Of a DNA stretch of 64,000 bases, positions 61,718-64,000 are shown one piece after another. Numbering within the stretch: position 1 is the first letter of the stretch; every line of letters starts with the position of its first letter. The notes beneath the pieces were generated by a model. That model had not been told where the DNA came from, searched no databases, and saw nothing but the letters and a program-made list of their open reading frames with translations. The translations under genes and the position numbers were made by a program. Origin of the DNA: Membranipora membranacea (Eukaryota > Bryozoa > Gymnolaemata > Cheilostomatida > Membraniporidae); assembly GCA_914767715.1 (NCBI GenBank), contig OU612070.1, positions 885,501 through 949,500 on the forward strand. The letters are read 5' to 3'.

Positions 61718-64000
61718 CTAAAGATCATCAGGTCTCTGTGGTCGGGCAGCAATATGTTTCTTCACTCGCTCGTCACTTGTGAATTTCTGGACGAATTGTT
61801 TCACCCATGGAGTCAGTGTCAGCGCATCATCAACACAATGACTGGTGAATTCTAACGAGCAGAAGAGATGGACATCTGCCAAGCTTATCTGAGAGTCAAT
61901 CAATAAAACAAGTTAACCAAAATAACAAAACCATATACCACAGAAGATCAAGTTTGATTAAATTTGCCTGCAATTGGAGTTGCTCCCCCTTGAGTGACCA
62001 AATTTCAGGAACTGACAACAGTCGAATTCTTTTCTAACTAGAGTCTTAAGTCAGTAGTGTTCATGTAAATGAAACAACCCTGAAAGTTTTACATCAATGA
62101 TTGTCGAGGAGAGAAAATGGCATGTTTTACCTTACCATCAAACCAGTTTGCTTGCAGTTCGAATCTTTGTTACGAGTTACAGTGCCATAAATTGGCCCAA
62201 TTGACCTGATTACATTTTTCCTATTTGTGTGGATGGGGTGACATTTCAGTTTGGGAACTCAAGCACATTTGGATTACTCCAAAGGCTATGGTGTAAAGAT
62301 AAACACATGCGCAAAGCGAAATTTTGTTTTTTGGTTGTTTTGTACGATAAAGACCAAAGTGGAATGTATGACTTTGCATAACTTAGACCCATTCATCTCA
62401 ATTTTTTTGCGCTCCATCACCAAACCATCAAAGAATCAAACGAAAACGAGCAAGCTATAAATCTTGGATTTCTCTAAGATATGTACTTTAATGGATATAG
62501 ATGGTAATTTGGTTGATCTGATATGATAGCTTTCACAAGGGTGAGTGGAACTATTCATGCATTATTTTGTACAGCTCCTCTTCCCCTCTCTGATGACTTC
62601 TAGTGTTCCGTTATAGGCACATAACTTACCGTGTCGCTGACAATGAACTTATTGCCCCTCTTCTCTGCCACAGACTGGATAAAGTTAACAGCCTTCAAAA
62701 GGCCATCTCTAACTTCGACAAGAATCTCATCTTTGTTTTCAGGTGCTGGATGTCTGCCGCCAACCTTCCAGCGGTAGACTTTCTTTCCCAGATTGCATGT
62801 GACAGAAAATAAACTTTCTTGTACCATGTCATTGAGAGCTTCCTCTAATAGACTGCTGCCCATCATACCTGAGTGGTGAGAAAATATAAGCTTAGTGATT
62901 ATAAATTGGGCTACTATTAGCAGCCTTACGCAAAGGATACCTGTACATATCCCTTTGGAGCTTGAGATGAACTATGCATCCTAGGATAATCACTCTGTAT
63001 GTAAAAAATAATACAATGATCACTCATGAGATGAGAATGATATTGATTAAGGTCAGCTAAGTCTTCCATTTCTAAATCAGCATGTAAAGGTCTGATGCAT
63101 CAAATTTTCCAACAGGGGTTTAATTTCCTGATACGGACCTGTGACGGTCTCATCTCACTATACCATAATGCAGGTGCTCTTTAGGCTGAGTGTGTGAGGA
63201 CACAATGATCAGGCATCAATAATATTAAGTTATTTCCGCTTCATCACTTGTAAAGATCACAGTCTATAAGGCCGTGTATGTGATGCCAATACCTATCCTT
63301 ATAATAATATAGTGTCACACAATGGAATGCCTTGGCGAGTTATCCAAAGTTGTGGGCTTGAGTTATTTTGCTATATTTTGTTGCACCAAACAAATAGATG
63401 AGGCGAAATCTTTGCCTAGGAGGATGTAAGAATTTCTTATCAAAATATAAATTTTTATGGTTGGCATATATCTGGAGGGAGTGAAATGGTGATAATTGGC
63501 TCAGTGTAACTATGAAGGCAAAGCAGTTTAGTAACTTGCCAAAATTTTTAGCCACATATCGACCGATAGTATTGGATAGGACCAGAATATCTCCTTCAGC
63601 TGTGGTATAAACAGGGAGCTGTCCTAGGGGCATAGCTGCAAAACACAGATAGAAAAACGTTTAAAGTATACTGTAGGACAAAGAACATAGACAAATGGAA
63701 TACTCAACGTACAACAAGCATTGTGATGAAAGCAAAGTAAAAAACTGCATACCTTAAAACATGAAATATGCAAAACCCAATATACAGAAACTAATGCCAT
63801 ACCGATCAATATGAGACATTAGTTTCCCGCTAACAATCTGGTGTTATATATATATATCGTTGAAAAATATAACATCACTACTGGCTTGAAAGACTGATAA
63901 AAGCTTCATCGCTGAAATGCACTGCCATGCTGACAGAATTATATAAACTTACTTGGCTTGATAGAAGGCCAATTGGTCCCCGCCCCTCGCTCAAGGATTT
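61718..64000 (-). CDS. Sigma-like glutathione S-transferase, copy 2 (5' end beyond window)
   Basis: Tandem paralogue of the GST at 57100. Exons: 63953 to the right edge (partial), 63540-63635, 62630-62868, 61718-61888. The three complete exons have exactly the same lengths as copy 1 (96, 239, 171). The partial first exon reads ILERGAGTNWPSIKP, aligned with the sigma motif ADWPEIKST. Then come MPLGQLPVY (cis-Pro), LVLSNTIGRYVAK, MMGSSLLEEALNDMVQE and KRGNKFIVSDT, and the last exon ends ARPQRPDDL. The donor after exon 2 is GC (ttttg|gcaagt), where copy 1 has gtaagt. The catalytic Tyr lies outside the window. Probably a cytosolic conjugating enzyme; substrate unknown. Confidence 0.88.

Overview
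The window is eukaryotic nuclear DNA from an invertebrate animal. Genes are split into many short exons with GT-AG introns of roughly 80 bases to 1.7 kb, the DNA is AT-rich, and LINE, SINE, MITE and satellite fragments are scattered through introns and intergenic gaps. The gene set is animal-like (TARBP1, DEGS1, RFT1, paraoxonase, sigma-type GST, IgGFc-binding/EGF protein). The tight but repeat-rich layout and the secreted IgGFc/EGF/chitin-binding-like protein would fit an early-branching metazoan such as a sponge. That placement is inference; the sequence alone does not fix the species.

Layout from left to right: (1) 129-3307, minus strand: the 5' part of a TARBP1-like tRNA 2'-O-methyltransferase gene, running off the left edge, with a 34-bp minisatellite that switches orientation in one intron. 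(2) 4830-6075: a dead jockey/CR1-type LINE. (3) 11365-22204, minus: a 22-exon gene for a secreted protein of about 1311 residues with a chitin-binding-like region, EGF domains and two tandem IgGFc-binding-type modules, with a TATA box and a 5' UTR exon. (4) 24022-25514: a second LINE remnant. (5) 26601-31678, minus: DEGS1 (sphingolipid delta-4 desaturase), complete, six exons. (6) 32691-39119, plus: RFT1, complete, 13 exons, head-to-head with DEGS1. (7) 40195-45678 and 47659-55614, both minus: two complete nine-exon paraoxonase-family genes in tandem. (8) 57100-58845, minus, and 61718 to the right edge, minus: two sigma-like glutathione S-transferase genes in tandem, the second cut by the window end.

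Exon boundaries were read by eye from ORFs, splice signals, phase continuity and remembered family landmarks. For DEGS1, RFT1, both paraoxonases, the first GST and the IgGFc gene the phases close from start to stop and the lengths fit (335, 556, 364, 359, 212 and 1311 residues). DEGS1 and RFT1 are ER-membrane lipid-pathway proteins that share one intergenic region. The paraoxonase and GST pairs form a same-strand block of enzymes of the type that act on lactones, esters and electrophiles.

The most unusual signals are these: a paraoxonase exon that is almost identical between otherwise diverged tandem copies, suggesting gene conversion; a 31-bp mobile element made only of termini, with a 7-bp target duplication, whose 1255-bp relative sits in a paraoxonase intron; a hAT-type MITE carrying a tRNA-like promoter module; the inverted minisatellite; and the two-module IgGFc protein.
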